Below, piece after piece: positions 8,521 through 18,340 of a stretch of 64,000 nucleotides of DNA. The notes beneath the pieces were generated by a model. That model did not search any database, was not told where the DNA came from, and worked only from the letters and a program-made list of their open reading frames with translations. The translations under genes were made by a program, and so were the position numbers. The stretch's first letter is position 1. Every line of letters begins with the position of its first letter. Origin of the DNA: an uncultured Bacteroidaceae bacterium (GTDB lineage: Bacteria > Bacteroidota > Bacteroidia > Bacteroidales > Bacteroidaceae); assembly GCA_905233465.1 (NCBI GenBank), contig CAJOEI010000005.1:62001-126000 (forward strand), in the 5' to 3' direction.

Positions 8521-8645
8521 AACTCCTAACGTCCGGATGTTTTGCTCCTGACATTCGGGGCAAAACGCCCCGAATGTTAATATGTTGGTTTTTAGACGAC
8601 TATGTGCTTGAATTGTGTATCCTTGGGCTTGCTAAGCCTGATGGA

Positions 8646-9800
8646 TCAATATGTATGGTCGGATGTTTTTATTTCTTCTGGTGTAATCTTCTTCTTGTCG
8701 AGTGAATGCCATGCGTAGGCGATGTATGTGAGTACGAATGGTATGAGTAGTGACACGTATGCCATCGTGCGGAGTGTGAATTCGCTGGATGAGGCGTTTG
8801 TGATTGTTAGTGAGGACTGTAGGTCGGCGTTTGATGGATAGAAGGCTGTGTTGTTGAGGCCTGCAAGGAGCAACAACATCCACACTACGAGCACTGTACC
8901 CACGCCAGCAGGCCATATTCCGCCGATGTAGTTCTTGCTGCGTATGGTGCGCCAGAAAGCATACAGAACGAGTACCACGCCTATCAGCAACACTATTGCT
9001 AAGGGCCATAATGTCAACAGGTTGTGCAGGTATTTATACGGCTCAATGCTTATCACGCCGGTAACGGGATTGGCAGCATAGCCATCCTTGAGGAGCAGGT
9101 GTACAAGATAGCTCACGAAGAGAATCAGGAAGGCCACAGCCTGCCCAACGAGACGGACGCTGGCGCGGCTTCGGATGTCCTCGTTTTCGACGTTGTTCAT
9201 GAAGTAGAGCAGACCCAAACAACGAGTGAGAAACACGACAGCAAAACCCAGTACGAGCACCCATGGCGAGAGTAAAGCATCTAATCCGTGGGTGGCATTG
9301 GCCCATGTTGATACAGCCATATCCAACGGTTCATCTGGCGAGAGCATGTTGCCCTTGGCAATGAGGAAGTTGCTGCCTTCGAAGAATGTGGCTACCGCTC
9401 CACCAATGAGCAGTGGACCGAGTAATCCGTTGAGCAAGAGGCAGAAGCGGAATGGACGTGCACCGAGCAGGTTGCCTTGTTTATGCTGGAACTCGTAGCT
9501 GACGGCTTGCACAACAAATGTGACGAGGATAAGCATCCATAGCCAGTATGCACTGCCGAAGCTGGTGCTATAAAATAGTGGAAATGCTGCAAAGGCTGCG
9601 CCGCCGAATGTGACGAGTGTGGTGAAAGTGAGCTCCCACTTGCGGCCGGTGGAGTTGATGAGTGCACGGCGTTGGTCGTCATCAGCTCCGAGTGTGTATA
9701 TTAGGGTGTTGCCGCCCTGAACAAACATCATGAACACGAGCAGGCCACCAAGCAGGCTGACAAGCAGCCACCAGTATTGTTGAAGAAAGACGTAAGACAT
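8646..9800 (-). CDS. cydB: Cytochrome bd quinol oxidase subunit II
   Basis: 384 residues, all-helical inner-membrane protein with about nine predicted membrane segments. CydB is the structural partner of CydA in the bd-type quinol oxidase, which reduces oxygen at low concentration. Family features include the N-terminal QQYWWLLVSLLGGLLVFMMFVQGG and GRKWELTFTTLVTFGGAAFAAFP. It follows cydA with a 41-nt junction made of a TTTTACGA repeat. In anaerobic Bacteroidales this oxidase gives oxygen tolerance and nanoaerobic respiration (family knowledge). Confidence 0.95.
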   Translation of the reverse strand: MSYVFLQQYWWLLVSLLGGLLVFMMFVQGGNTLIYTLGADDDQRRALINSTGRKWELTFTTLVTFGGAAFAAFPLFYSTSFGSAYWLWMLILVTFVVQAVSYEFQHKQGNLLGARPFRFCLLLNGLLGPLLIGGAVATFFEGSNFLIAKGNMLSPDEPLDMAVSTWANATHGLDALLSPWVLVLGFAVVFLTRCLGLLYFMNNVENEDIRSRASVRLVGQAVAFLILFVSYLVHLLLKDGYAANPVTGVISIEPYKYLHNLLTLWPLAIVLLIGVVLVLYAFWRTIRSKNYIGGIWPAGVGTVLVVWMLLLLAGLNNTAFYPSNADLQSSLTITNASSSEFTLRTMAYVSLLIPFVLTYIAYAWHSLDKKKITPEEIKTSDHTY

Positions 9801-9807
9801 AGATATA

Positions 9808-9841
9808 TTTTACGATTTTACGATTTTACGATTTTACGATT

Positions 9842-9843
<2 letters not shown>
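9808..9843. repeat. TTTTACGA 8-nt tandem repeat between cydA and cydB
   Basis: Four and a half copies of TTTTACGA. The repeat reaches into the cydA stop codon. The same word recurs at 14998-15036, 16624-16666, 18221-18248, 18314-18340 and 41944-41977. Confidence 0.85.
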
Positions 9844-11392
<1,549 letters not shown>

Positions 11393-11414
11393 GGATGTGT
11401 TTATAGTTTAAGGT

Positions 11415-11627
11415 TTAGTTATTTGCTGCGCGTTGATTTAGTTGTGTCGCCACGAACTCTGCCTCCGCGCCTTGTGGCGCATGTTGTCGCAGGAAGTCTG
11501 GGAAGAACACGAGTTTCAGCACCACGAAGATGACGAACAGTTTCACGGCGATAATCAGCCACAGCGTGCGTCCCAGCGTCATTGACCGAAAACCGTCGTA
11601 GTAGAAGTAGAAGATTCGTCGCAACAT
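11415..11627 (-). CDS. DUF4492 small membrane protein upstream of cydA
   Basis: 70 residues with one hydrophobic segment (LWLIIAVKLFVIFVVLKLVFFP) followed by a short hydrophilic tail. The N-terminus MLRRIFYFYYDGFRSM and the FFPDFL motif match DUF4492, a family found directly before cydA in Bacteroidetes. By context it is probably an accessory or small structural subunit of the bd oxidase, comparable in position but not in sequence to CydX; this role is inference. Confidence 0.85.
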   Translation of the reverse strand: MLRRIFYFYYDGFRSMTLGRTLWLIIAVKLFVIFVVLKLVFFPDFLRQHAPQGAEAEFVATQLNQRAANN

Positions 11628-11641
11628 GAATTCTGTTTGTT

Positions 11642-13597
11642 TTATTTCTTGTTGAAGAACTGTTTCCAGTCGTCCTTCTTCTTTTGTCTGCCCTCTTGTG
11701 GCCCTCTGTCGTCACGGCGGCCTGAGGATTTAGACTTCGACGCAGTCTCAGCCGACCGTTTTTTATCCCTTTTGCTCTTCTTGCTGCCTTTGTCCGGTGC
11801 AAATTGAGCCTGCTCAAAACGCTTTTGTGCACGGCTCTTGCCTTTCGAACGGGCTTCTGCGCGAGGTGAGGTGCTTGGACCGGCACCCGCCGGTTCGGCA
11901 ATGTCTACTCCGATGCGGCGACCTTTCACCATGAGGCCTTGCATAGCTTTGAGAACCCTCTCGGCCTCTTCGTTGGGAACCTCAAAGAAGGAGAACGTAG
12001 GTCTCAGGTCTATGCGTCCCATCTCCACCTTGGGGCCCTCGCAGCGCCTGTTGACAAGTCCGATAATCTCACGGGCATAGAAACCGTCTACCTTGCCCAG
12101 GGTGATGAAGATGCGCGTGTAGCCCGCTTCGGGCGTGTAGTCGCCTTCGGCACGTGCTCCTTCGCGTGTTTTAGTCTTCGTTTTCGTTTTTGACTTGTCA
12201 TCCACCTCTTCGATGTCGGGGGCTGTGGCATAGTAACGCAGGAAGCGCCCGAACTCGCGGCTCACAACCCGCTTGATGATGTCGTCCTTGTCAAGCCATT
12301 CGAGGCGATTGCGCACCTCGTCGATGAATGGCGCAATCTGTTCTTCCTCCACCACCTCGCGTTCGATGTCGTCCACCACACGCCAAAGTTGCTTGGCACA
12401 GATGTCGCGCGCTGTGGGCAGAGTGCCGCGTTCGAAGGATTTCTTGATTGTTCTCTCCACGTCGCGGATGCGACCGCGTTCGCGCACATGCACGATGCAA
12501 AGGCTGGTGCCTTTCTTGCCTGCACGACCTGTGCGGCCGCTGCGATGTGTGTAGTTCTCGATATCGTCCGGCATTCCATAGTTGATGACGTGGGTCAGGT
12601 CGTCAACATCTAGTCCACGTGCTGCCACGTCTGTGGCGACAAGCAGCTGTATCCTGTGCTGTCGGAAGCGTTGCATGGTCAGGTCGCGCTGTTGCTGTGA
12701 GAGGTCACCGTGGAGCGCATCGGCGTTGTAGCCGTCGCGTATCAGTGCATCCGCCACTTCCTGTGTCTCAACTTTCGTGCGGCAAAACACGATGGCGTAT
12801 ATGCGTGGGTAGTAGTCCACGAGGCGCTTCAGGGCGAGATACTTATCGCTCGCGCGTACCATATAATATATATGGTTCACGTTTTCGGCTCCTTCATTGC
12901 GCGAACCCACCACAATCTGACGTGCATCATGCAGATAGCCTTCTGCTATGCGTTCGATCTCGCGACTCATGGTGGCCGAGAAGAGCAGGGTAGTATGTTC
13001 TTTAGGTATTCCCTCAAGGATGGCGTCAATGCTCTCGGAGAAACCCATCGACAGCATCTCATCGGCTTCGTCCAGAATCAGCGTTTGTACCTCGTCCAAG
13101 CAAGCTACCCCCTTGTGCATCAAGTCGATAAGTCGTCCAGGTGTGGCCACCACAATATCCACGCCGTGGCGCAGCGCGCGTATCTGCGGTTCGAAGTTGG
13201 CTCCGCCGTAGACAGCCACAACGCTCACCTGGGGTATATATTTTGCAAACGAGCGCAGGTCATCCACAATCTGAAGGCAGAGTTCACGGGTTGGTGAGAG
13301 CACCACAGCGCGAGGTTGTGTTGCTTCAGCAGCATCGTTGCTTGCTGCCAACCGCTGCAGCAGTGGCAATCCATAGGCAGCAGTCTTGCCTGTGCCCGTC
13401 TGTGCCAGCGCTACGAGATCTTGGTTTGATGTCAGCTGATGGGGAATCACTGCCTCTTGCACAGGCATAGGCTTGACATAGCCCAGTTCTTCGATTGCCC
13501 GAAGCAGCGGTTCTGCAAGTCCTAATTGGTCAAAAGATGTAAAGGTGGTCTCGGCTTGTGGTGCTGACTCCTGATAGGCGATGGTCTCTGTCTGCAT
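11642..13597 (-). CDS. DEAD-box ATP-dependent RNA helicase with C-terminal RNA-binding and basic tail
   Basis: 651 residues. Motifs in order: TSFDQLGL Q-motif region, AQTGTGKTAAYGLPLL (Walker A), PTRELCLQI, TPGRLIDL, LDEADEML (motif II), SATMS (motif III), ATDVAARGLDV and HRSGRTGRAGKKG (motifs V and VI). After residue 470 follows a DbpA-type RNA-binding domain (YTRIFITLGKVDGFYAREIIGLV...), then a lysine/arginine-rich tail. This domain order fits the DeaD/CsdA or DbpA group, which remodel structured RNA during ribosome assembly and cold adaptation. The exact substrate cannot be told from sequence. Confidence 0.92.
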   Translation of the reverse strand: MQTETIAYQESAPQAETTFTSFDQLGLAEPLLRAIEELGYVKPMPVQEAVIPHQLTSNQDLVALAQTGTGKTAAYGLPLLQRLAASNDAAEATQPRAVVLSPTRELCLQIVDDLRSFAKYIPQVSVVAVYGGANFEPQIRALRHGVDIVVATPGRLIDLMHKGVACLDEVQTLILDEADEMLSMGFSESIDAILEGIPKEHTTLLFSATMSREIERIAEGYLHDARQIVVGSRNEGAENVNHIYYMVRASDKYLALKRLVDYYPRIYAIVFCRTKVETQEVADALIRDGYNADALHGDLSQQQRDLTMQRFRQHRIQLLVATDVAARGLDVDDLTHVINYGMPDDIENYTHRSGRTGRAGKKGTSLCIVHVRERGRIRDVERTIKKSFERGTLPTARDICAKQLWRVVDDIEREVVEEEQIAPFIDEVRNRLEWLDKDDIIKRVVSREFGRFLRYYATAPDIEEVDDKSKTKTKTKTREGARAEGDYTPEAGYTRIFITLGKVDGFYAREIIGLVNRRCEGPKVEMGRIDLRPTFSFFEVPNEEAERVLKAMQGLMVKGRRIGVDIAEPAGAGPSTSPRAEARSKGKSRAQKRFEQAQFAPDKGSKKSKRDKKRSAETASKSKSSGRRDDRGPQEGRQKKKDDWKQFFNKK

Positions 13598-13622
13598 GCG
13601 TCGTATTATAAGGTAAATGAAT

Positions 13623-13656
13623 AAAAAAAGCCCGCAAACTCCGAAGAGTGTTGCGG
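13623..13656 (-). terminator. Rho-independent terminator after the tRNA-Asn pair
   Basis: The stem CCGCAA-ACTC / GAGT-G-TTGCGG (one bulged G, loop CGAA) is followed on the minus strand by seven Ts. It ends the tRNA transcript just before the helicase gene region. Confidence 0.8.
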
Positions 13657-13668
13657 ACCAACGCCCTG

Positions 13669-13742
13669 CGCTCCAGGATGGGCTTGAACCAACGACCCCC
13701 TGATTAACAGTCAGGTGCTCTAACCAACTGAGCTACTGAAGC
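13669..13742 (-). tRNA. tRNA-Asn (GTT), downstream copy
   Basis: On the minus strand the cloverleaf starts GCTTCAGTAGCTCAG and the acceptor stem GCTTCAG pairs with CTGGAGC. Anticodon stem CCTGA/TCAGG encloses the loop CTGTTAA with anticodon GTT. The T-arm GTTCAAGCCC is normal and the discriminator base is G. CCA is not encoded. Confidence 0.95.
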
Positions 13743-13766
13743 AGTGCTCTTCCGATGTGAATCTTG

Positions 13767-13840
13767 CGCTCCAGGATGGGCTTGAACCAACGACCCCCTG
13801 ATTAACAGTCAGGTGCTCTAACCAACTGAGCTACTGAAGC
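13767..13840 (-). tRNA. tRNA-Asn (GTT), upstream copy
   Basis: Identical in sequence to the copy at 13669-13742, separated by a 24-nt spacer. The two genes form a tandem pair that probably shares the promoter at 13928-13935 and the terminator at 13623-13656. Confidence 0.95.
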
Positions 13841-13927
13841 GGGAGATAATCCCTATTTTATCATCTTTAGAACCCCTAAATAGGACCCTGAGATGCAAAT
13901 TTTAAGCTTTTTCTCGGAATTGCGGTG

Positions 13928-13935
13928 CAAAAGTA
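13928..13935 (-). promoter_or_regulatory. -7 box TACTTTTG, probably for the tRNA-Asn pair
   Basis: Minus-strand TACTTTTG about 87 nt upstream of the first tRNA. It is back to back with the plus-strand box at 13959-13966. Confidence 0.5.
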
Positions 13936-13958
13936 GCGGTTTTCTCAAAAATATGCAA

Positions 13959-13966
13959 TACTTTTG
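13959..13966 (+). promoter_or_regulatory. -7 box TACTTTTG of the PfkB kinase gene
   Basis: Matches TAnnTTTG, 18 nt before the ATG at 13985. The TTG that the ORF track uses as start lies inside this box, so it is not a likely start codon. Confidence 0.6.
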
Positions 13967-13984
13967 CAGAAAATTTCACGAGTT

Positions 13985-14995
13985 ATGGTAAAAATAATAG
14001 GAATTGGCAACGCTCTGGTAGACGTTTTGGTGCAATTGCCTGATGATTCAGCCCTGCAACATCTCGGTTACGAACGAGGAGGCATGTGGCATATCGGGTT
14101 CGAACAGTTTGAACGACTGCAAGAGTGGCTCACCACCGTCCATACTGAACGTGCTACCGGAGGTAGCGCAGCAAATACCATACATGCGCTGTCAGCCCTC
14201 GGAGCATCGACAGCATATATTGGCAACGTGGGACTTGATGAGCTTGGAGATTACTTCGTTGGGATGTTACGCCATCGAGGTATAACCGATGCCGTCACTC
14301 GGAGCACAGATATTCGCACGGGAGTGGCCACAACATTTATCTTGCCAGATGGTGAGCGCACTTTTGCTACATATCTCGGTGCTGCACCCAACATGGATGT
14401 TGCATCTGTTACGCGCATGCTGCATGACATGCGACCCCGGCAGGGACATAAGGTGATACTGCACGTCGAAGGCTATCTGGTTCAAGACCATGACTTTATT
14501 CTGCCAGTGCTGGAGGCGGCCAAGGCTGTCGGCATGTTGGTGAGCTACGACCTTGCTTCATGGAATATTGTGAAAAACGACATTGATTTTGTACGCCACC
14601 TCGTGGACAAATATGTCGATATTGTTTTTGCCAATGAGGATGAAGCAATGGCTTTCAGTGGCACTACCGATGCACACGATGCGCTGGGAATGCTTGCTGA
14701 AATGACAATGATGGCTGTCGTCAAGGTTGGCAAGCGTGGAGCATGGGGGCGCTCGGGAACAGACGAGGAGCACGTGCCCGCTGCTGAATGCGAAAAGGTT
14801 GTTGACACCACTGCTGCCGGCGACTTCTTTGCTGCTGGCTTCCTGCGTGGATATGTCAGTGGCGAGTCTTTGCGCTGCTGCCTCGAAATGGGTAATATTA
14901 TGGCAGTGAAGGTGATACAGGTGCTAGGCACTAAAGTGGATGATGCCCAACTGCCTGATGCATTGAATGACGTAACAAGTAAGTGGCAACCATGA
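13985..14995 (+). CDS. PfkB-family carbohydrate/nucleoside kinase (adenosine kinase-like)
   Basis: 336 residues from the ATG at 13985; the 13964 TTG is rejected because it overlaps the promoter. The N-terminal KIIGIGNALVDVLV, the di-glycine ATGGSAANT motif with ALGASTAYIGNVGLDELG, and the C-terminal anion-hole motif VDTTAAGDFFAAGFL with the catalytic Asp are PfkB signatures. The motif has AAGD instead of the common GAGD. Members of this branch are annotated as adenosine kinase or sugar kinase in Bacteroidetes; the substrate cannot be fixed from sequence. The stop overlaps the next gene's ATG (ATGA), showing translational coupling. Confidence 0.9.
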   Translation: MVKIIGIGNALVDVLVQLPDDSALQHLGYERGGMWHIGFEQFERLQEWLTTVHTERATGGSAANTIHALSALGASTAYIGNVGLDELGDYFVGMLRHRGITDAVTRSTDIRTGVATTFILPDGERTFATYLGAAPNMDVASVTRMLHDMRPRQGHKVILHVEGYLVQDHDFILPVLEAAKAVGMLVSYDLASWNIVKNDIDFVRHLVDKYVDIVFANEDEAMAFSGTTDAHDALGMLAEMTMMAVVKVGKRGAWGRSGTDEEHVPAAECEKVVDTTAAGDFFAAGFLRGYVSGESLRCCLEMGNIMAVKVIQVLGTKVDDAQLPDALNDVTSKWQP

Positions 14996-16623
14996 AGATT
15001 TCACGATTTTACGATTTTACGATTTCACGATTTTACCTCCTCTTCGTGTTGCTGCTTCCCGTATCCGCATCGGCGCAGGAGCCGCTGCAACTCAGCCGAG
15101 GTTTGGAAATATTTGCTGATGTCTACCGTCAGCTTGATCTTTTCTATGTAGATACCCTTTCTGCAGACACTGCTCTGCGATGGGCTATCAACGGAATGCT
15201 TGATGACCTTGACCCTTACACCGTTTACTATCCCGATGATAATCAAGAGGATTTGCGTGCGATGGCTACCGGCAAGTATGGTGGCATAGGTGCAGTGATA
15301 CGTGCTTCCAAGAAAGCAGGCCGTAGTGTAGTGGAAGAGCCATACGAGGGGTGTCCAGCTCAAGAGGCTGGTGTGCGTGCCGGAGATATCATTCTCTCCA
15401 TCGACGGCAAGGACACACGAGGCTGGGACAATGCCCGCGTCAGCAAGGCCTTGCGCGGTGAGCCCGGCACCACATTCGAGTTGCGTGTTCAACGCCCCAA
15501 CTGTGTGCAGCCTCTCTCCTTCCGTATCACCCGCAGGCAGATACAGACTCCCTCAGTGCCTTGGTATGGCATAATAGATACTGTTGCCCACACGGGGTAT
15601 CTTTATCTTTCAAGCATTACAGAGAATTGTGCCCGCGATGTGAAGAACGCTTTCATCGAGATGCGCCAGAAGGGCATGCAGCGTTTTCTTCTTGACCTGC
15701 GTGACAATGGTGGTGGCTCTGTAGCCGAGGCTGTTGAGATTGTGGGAATGTTTGTGCCTAAGGGCAGTCATGTGGTATCAACAAAAGGTAAGGTTCCAGC
15801 CACATGCAATGACTATCGCACTCCCGACGAGCCCATAGACACCATCATGCCTCTCGCTGTATTGGTCAATGGAGGTTCAGCATCAGCAGCAGAAATCGTC
15901 AGTGGGGCGTTGCAGGATCTGGACAGGGCAATCATCATCGGACAGCGAACATACGGCAAGGGCATAGTGCAGGCCATTCGTGATGTGCCGTATCGTGGAC
16001 AACTCAAGATAACGACTTCCAGATACTATCTTCCTTCGGGCCGCTGCATACAGTCATACGACTATCGTCATGGCGGGCGCAAGACCAGTTCTGCGGTGGG
16101 AGATAGCCTGAAGCATGTGTTCCACACCCGTCTGGGACGCATTGTGCGCGACGATGGCGGTATCATGCCCGACAGTGTGCTTGCTGTGGATTCTATGCCC
16201 ACACTGGTCTACGACCTCATGGCGTCGGACGCTTTGTTTGATTATTTAAATAATTATGCTGCTACGCACGACACCATTGCCAAACCTGACGACTTTGTGC
16301 TGACGGATGCTGAATATGCTATTTTTGCCGATTCCATCGCTGTCTCGGACTTTAAATACAACGCACGCACGAAGGCCGCACTTGAACAGCTCCGACAGAT
16401 TATGAGTATTGAGGGTCGTTTGTCGCAGGCGCAGGCAGAGCTGCAGGCGCTTGAAGACAAACTCGCGTCTACCGACACGCGTGCCGACATACTCAGTGCC
16501 AAGAAGTTTATACAGCCACTGTTGGAGACTGAAATCATTAGCCGTTACTATTATCAGCGTGGAGCCATGCAGCATCATGCATTTAGGGACAAAGATGTAC
16601 GCCGTGCTCTGAAAATGTTTTAA
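14992..16623 (+). CDS. S41-family C-terminal processing peptidase (CtpA/Prc-like), exported
   Basis: About 543 residues from the ATG at 14992, which overlaps the kinase stop by four bases; the track's GTG at 14983 is three codons earlier. A signal peptide (LLFVLLLPVSASAQ) is followed by a helical segment, a PDZ domain (about 80-170: GGIGAVIRASKKAGRSVV...) and the tail-specific protease core with LLDLRDNGGGSV, the nucleophile Ser in NGGSASAAEI and the general-base Lys in RTYGKGIVQ. The C-terminal third is helical. It acts in the periplasm on protein C-termini; its substrate is unknown. The first residues of the signal peptide (KISRFYDFTISRFY) are encoded by a TTTTACGA-type DNA repeat. Confidence 0.93.
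   Translation: MKISRFYDFTISRFYLLFVLLLPVSASAQEPLQLSRGLEIFADVYRQLDLFYVDTLSADTALRWAINGMLDDLDPYTVYYPDDNQEDLRAMATGKYGGIGAVIRASKKAGRSVVEEPYEGCPAQEAGVRAGDIILSIDGKDTRGWDNARVSKALRGEPGTTFELRVQRPNCVQPLSFRITRRQIQTPSVPWYGIIDTVAHTGYLYLSSITENCARDVKNAFIEMRQKGMQRFLLDLRDNGGGSVAEAVEIVGMFVPKGSHVVSTKGKVPATCNDYRTPDEPIDTIMPLAVLVNGGSASAAEIVSGALQDLDRAIIIGQRTYGKGIVQAIRDVPYRGQLKITTSRYYLPSGRCIQSYDYRHGGRKTSSAVGDSLKHVFHTRLGRIVRDDGGIMPDSVLAVDSMPTLVYDLMASDALFDYLNNYAATHDTIAKPDDFVLTDAEYAIFADSIAVSDFKYNARTKAALEQLRQIMSIEGRLSQAQAELQALEDKLASTDTRADILSAKKFIQPLLETEIISRYYYQRGAMQHHAFRDKDVRRALKMF
14998..15036. repeat. TTTTACGA/TTTCACGA repeat encoding the CtpA signal-peptide start
   Basis: Five copies of an 8-nt word in frame right after the start codon. 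Three units make 24 nt and give an eight-residue repeat (ISRFYDFT ISRFY). Confidence 0.9.
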
Positions 16624-16666
16624 CATCTTACGATTTCACAGTTTATAATTTACAATTCATAATAAA
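16624..16666. repeat. Mixed ACGATTTCAC / ATAATTTACAATTCAT repeat between ctpA and the next gene
   Basis: The junction between the protease stop and the next ATG consists only of short words of the two families TTTTACGA and AATTCAT. Confidence 0.65.
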
Positions 16667-16668
16667 TA

Positions 16669-17925
16669 ATGCGTAAACGTCAAGCATCGCAACTCAACCG
16701 TCGGGTGATGACAGGTGTCATCGCGATGGGCCTGATAGTACTTCTGGTATGTTTTCTTTTCCTGTCTATGGTTTCCTGCACGAGGGATGTGCCATCGTTC
16801 AACGTCAGTGGTCATATTGCTGATGCAGAAGACTCTGTGTTGGTCATAGAGGCTGTTACTTTGAAGGGTGTGGAACCGTTGGATTCGGTGATTTTGAAGC
16901 ATGAAGGCGCTTTTTCTTTCGACATCAAGCGTGACATGACTGTCTTGGGTGAGCCAGATTCTGTCAGCGGTTGCCAGCAATGGGCACCGGAGTTTTACAG
17001 GCTGCGCATTGCCAATCAAATTGTCAATTTTGTCGTTGATAGCATTGAGACCATCACAGTTGAGGCATCCATGCCTGGTTTGGCCACGAACTATGATATT
17101 CAGGGCAACGATGCAAGTCGCACAATGAAGACAATAGCGTTGCTGAACATACAGCTTCAGCGTCAGTTTAATGAGCTGCGAGGAGATGGCACTTTATCTG
17201 ATATGGAGAAGGCCCTGCGTGCACGAGAGTTGCATGAGGGCTACAAGCAGCGGCTGAAACAAGATTTCATAATATCCAATCCATCATCACCAGCTGCATA
17301 TTTTGCTCTAATGCAGTCGTTGGATGGCGTGCTGCTCTTCAACCCTGAGAGCAATCGCAATGACGTTCAGTATTTTGCTGCTGTGGCCACACAGTGGAGT
17401 GAGCATTACCCTGCTGCTCTGCGCACTCAGAATATCTGTAATATCGCCATGCGAGGGCTTAGCAATACGAGGCGGCCGCGCCCCGTGGAGATAGAACTTG
17501 ATGGTGACAAGGTTACGGAAACAGGCATCATTGACATGGGTTTTCCAGATATCAACGGGGTGGAACGTCGTTTGTCGTCCCTGCATGATAACGTTGTGTT
17601 GCTCGACTTCACATCCTACGTGCTGCCAGACAGCAGGGAGCGCACATTGCAGCTGCGTGAGTTATACAGCCGTTATCATGAGCGTGGTTTTGAGATATAC
17701 CAGGTTTCGCTGGATGGGGATATACATCGCTGGAAGACTATGGCGGAACCACTGCCGTGGGTGTGTGTGAACTGCAGTGAGGGTTTTGCCAATGACATCG
17801 TGTCGCTGTATCAGGTTACGAAGCTACCGACGTTCTTCATCATCGGCCGTGGCAGCGAACTGCGTTCTCGCGACACACAGATTGACGACCTCTATAAGGC
17901 TATTGAGGCAGAACTGGCCAATTGA
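16669..17925 (+). CDS. Thioredoxin-fold lipoprotein (TlpA/AhpC-like) without CXXC
   Basis: 418 residues. An N-terminal membrane segment (about 14-36) ends in the lipobox-like SMVSC, so it is probably a lipoprotein. Residues 45-130 resemble DUF4369 (VSGHIADAEDSVLVIEAV...), and the C-terminal 140 residues have a TlpA-like thioredoxin fold (VVLLDFTSYVLPDSRERTLQLREL..., cis-Pro motif TKLPTFFII). Where active members have WCxxC there is SYVLPDS, so no redox pair remains. It follows ctpA by 45 nt and is probably co-transcribed. Function is unknown; a binding or folding role in the periplasm is inference. Confidence 0.82.
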   Translation: MRKRQASQLNRRVMTGVIAMGLIVLLVCFLFLSMVSCTRDVPSFNVSGHIADAEDSVLVIEAVTLKGVEPLDSVILKHEGAFSFDIKRDMTVLGEPDSVSGCQQWAPEFYRLRIANQIVNFVVDSIETITVEASMPGLATNYDIQGNDASRTMKTIALLNIQLQRQFNELRGDGTLSDMEKALRARELHEGYKQRLKQDFIISNPSSPAAYFALMQSLDGVLLFNPESNRNDVQYFAAVATQWSEHYPAALRTQNICNIAMRGLSNTRRPRPVEIELDGDKVTETGIIDMGFPDINGVERRLSSLHDNVVLLDFTSYVLPDSRERTLQLRELYSRYHERGFEIYQVSLDGDIHRWKTMAEPLPWVCVNCSEGFANDIVSLYQVTKLPTFFIIGRGSELRSRDTQIDDLYKAIEAELAN

Positions 17926-17951
17926 CAGTTGAAATATAGGAATGGAACGGA

Positions 17952-17994
17952 AAAGTAAAAGGCGACGGAAAAACTTTCCGTCGCCTTTTACTTT
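17952..17994. terminator. Bidirectional terminator between convergent genes
   Basis: A perfect 20-bp stem (arms starting AAAGTAAAAGGCGACGGAAA, 3-nt loop AAC) has an A-run on one side and a T-run on the other. It lies between the convergent thioredoxin-fold and DUF2795 genes and overlaps the stop codon of the latter. Confidence 0.92.
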
Positions 17995-18214
17995 AATATT
18001 CGTCCTCGTTGAAAAGGAAGTCTTCCTTCGTTGGGTAGTCAGGCCAGACATCTTCTATGTTTTCGTAGATGTCTCCTTCGTCTTCTATTTCCTGTAGGTT
18101 TTCGATGACTTCCATAGGCGCTCCGCTACGCACGGCGTAGTCAATGAGCTCGTCTTTTGTTGCGGGCCAGGGTGCGTCTTCGAGTTTTGATGCTAATTCG
18201 AGTGTCCAGTACAT
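17993..18214 (-). CDS. DUF2795 domain protein
   Basis: 73 residues, acidic, no signal peptide. The sequence MYWTLELASKLEDAPWPATKDELIDYA and the end VWPDYPTKEDFLFNEDEY are strongly typical of the small DUF2795 proteins found in nearly all Bacteroidetes. Their function is not known to me. The gene stands alone, convergent to the previous one, behind a junction of TTTCACGA repeats. Confidence 0.92.
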   Translation of the reverse strand: MYWTLELASKLEDAPWPATKDELIDYAVRSGAPMEVIENLQEIEDEGDIYENIEDVWPDYPTKEDFLFNEDEY

Positions 18215-18220
18215 GATTAA

Positions 18221-18248
18221 GATTTCACGATTTTAGGATTTCACGTTT
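18221..18248. repeat. TTTCACGA/TTTTAGGA repeat upstream of DUF2795
   Basis: Three copies of the 8-nt word in the presumed 5' leader of the DUF2795 gene. A second block of the same type lies at 18314-18340 and contains the stop codon of the neighbouring beta-mannosidase. Confidence 0.75.
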
Positions 18249-18313
18249 TTTGAATTTGGGCGCGAAGATACTACTTATTTGTGAAAAACAAGCATGCGGG
18301 GAAAAATTTTTTT

Positions 18314-18340
18314 ATGATTTCACAATTTTACGATTTCACT
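18314..18340. repeat. TTTCACAA/TTTTACGA repeat containing the mannosidase stop codon
   Basis: Three copies of the 8-nt word. The beta-mannosidase stop codon lies at 18336-18338 inside the block. Confidence 0.75.

Noticed and set aside
13746-13756. GCTCTTCCGAT between the two tRNA-Asn genes matches the end of a common sequencing adapter
   Set aside because: The match is only 11 nt, sequence on both sides continues normally, and tandem identical tRNAs are natural. Chance is likelier than a chimera, though read inspection would settle it.
13964-13984. TTG start seven codons upstream of the PfkB kinase
   Set aside because: It overlaps the TACTTTTG promoter box, so it is unlikely to be in the mRNA.
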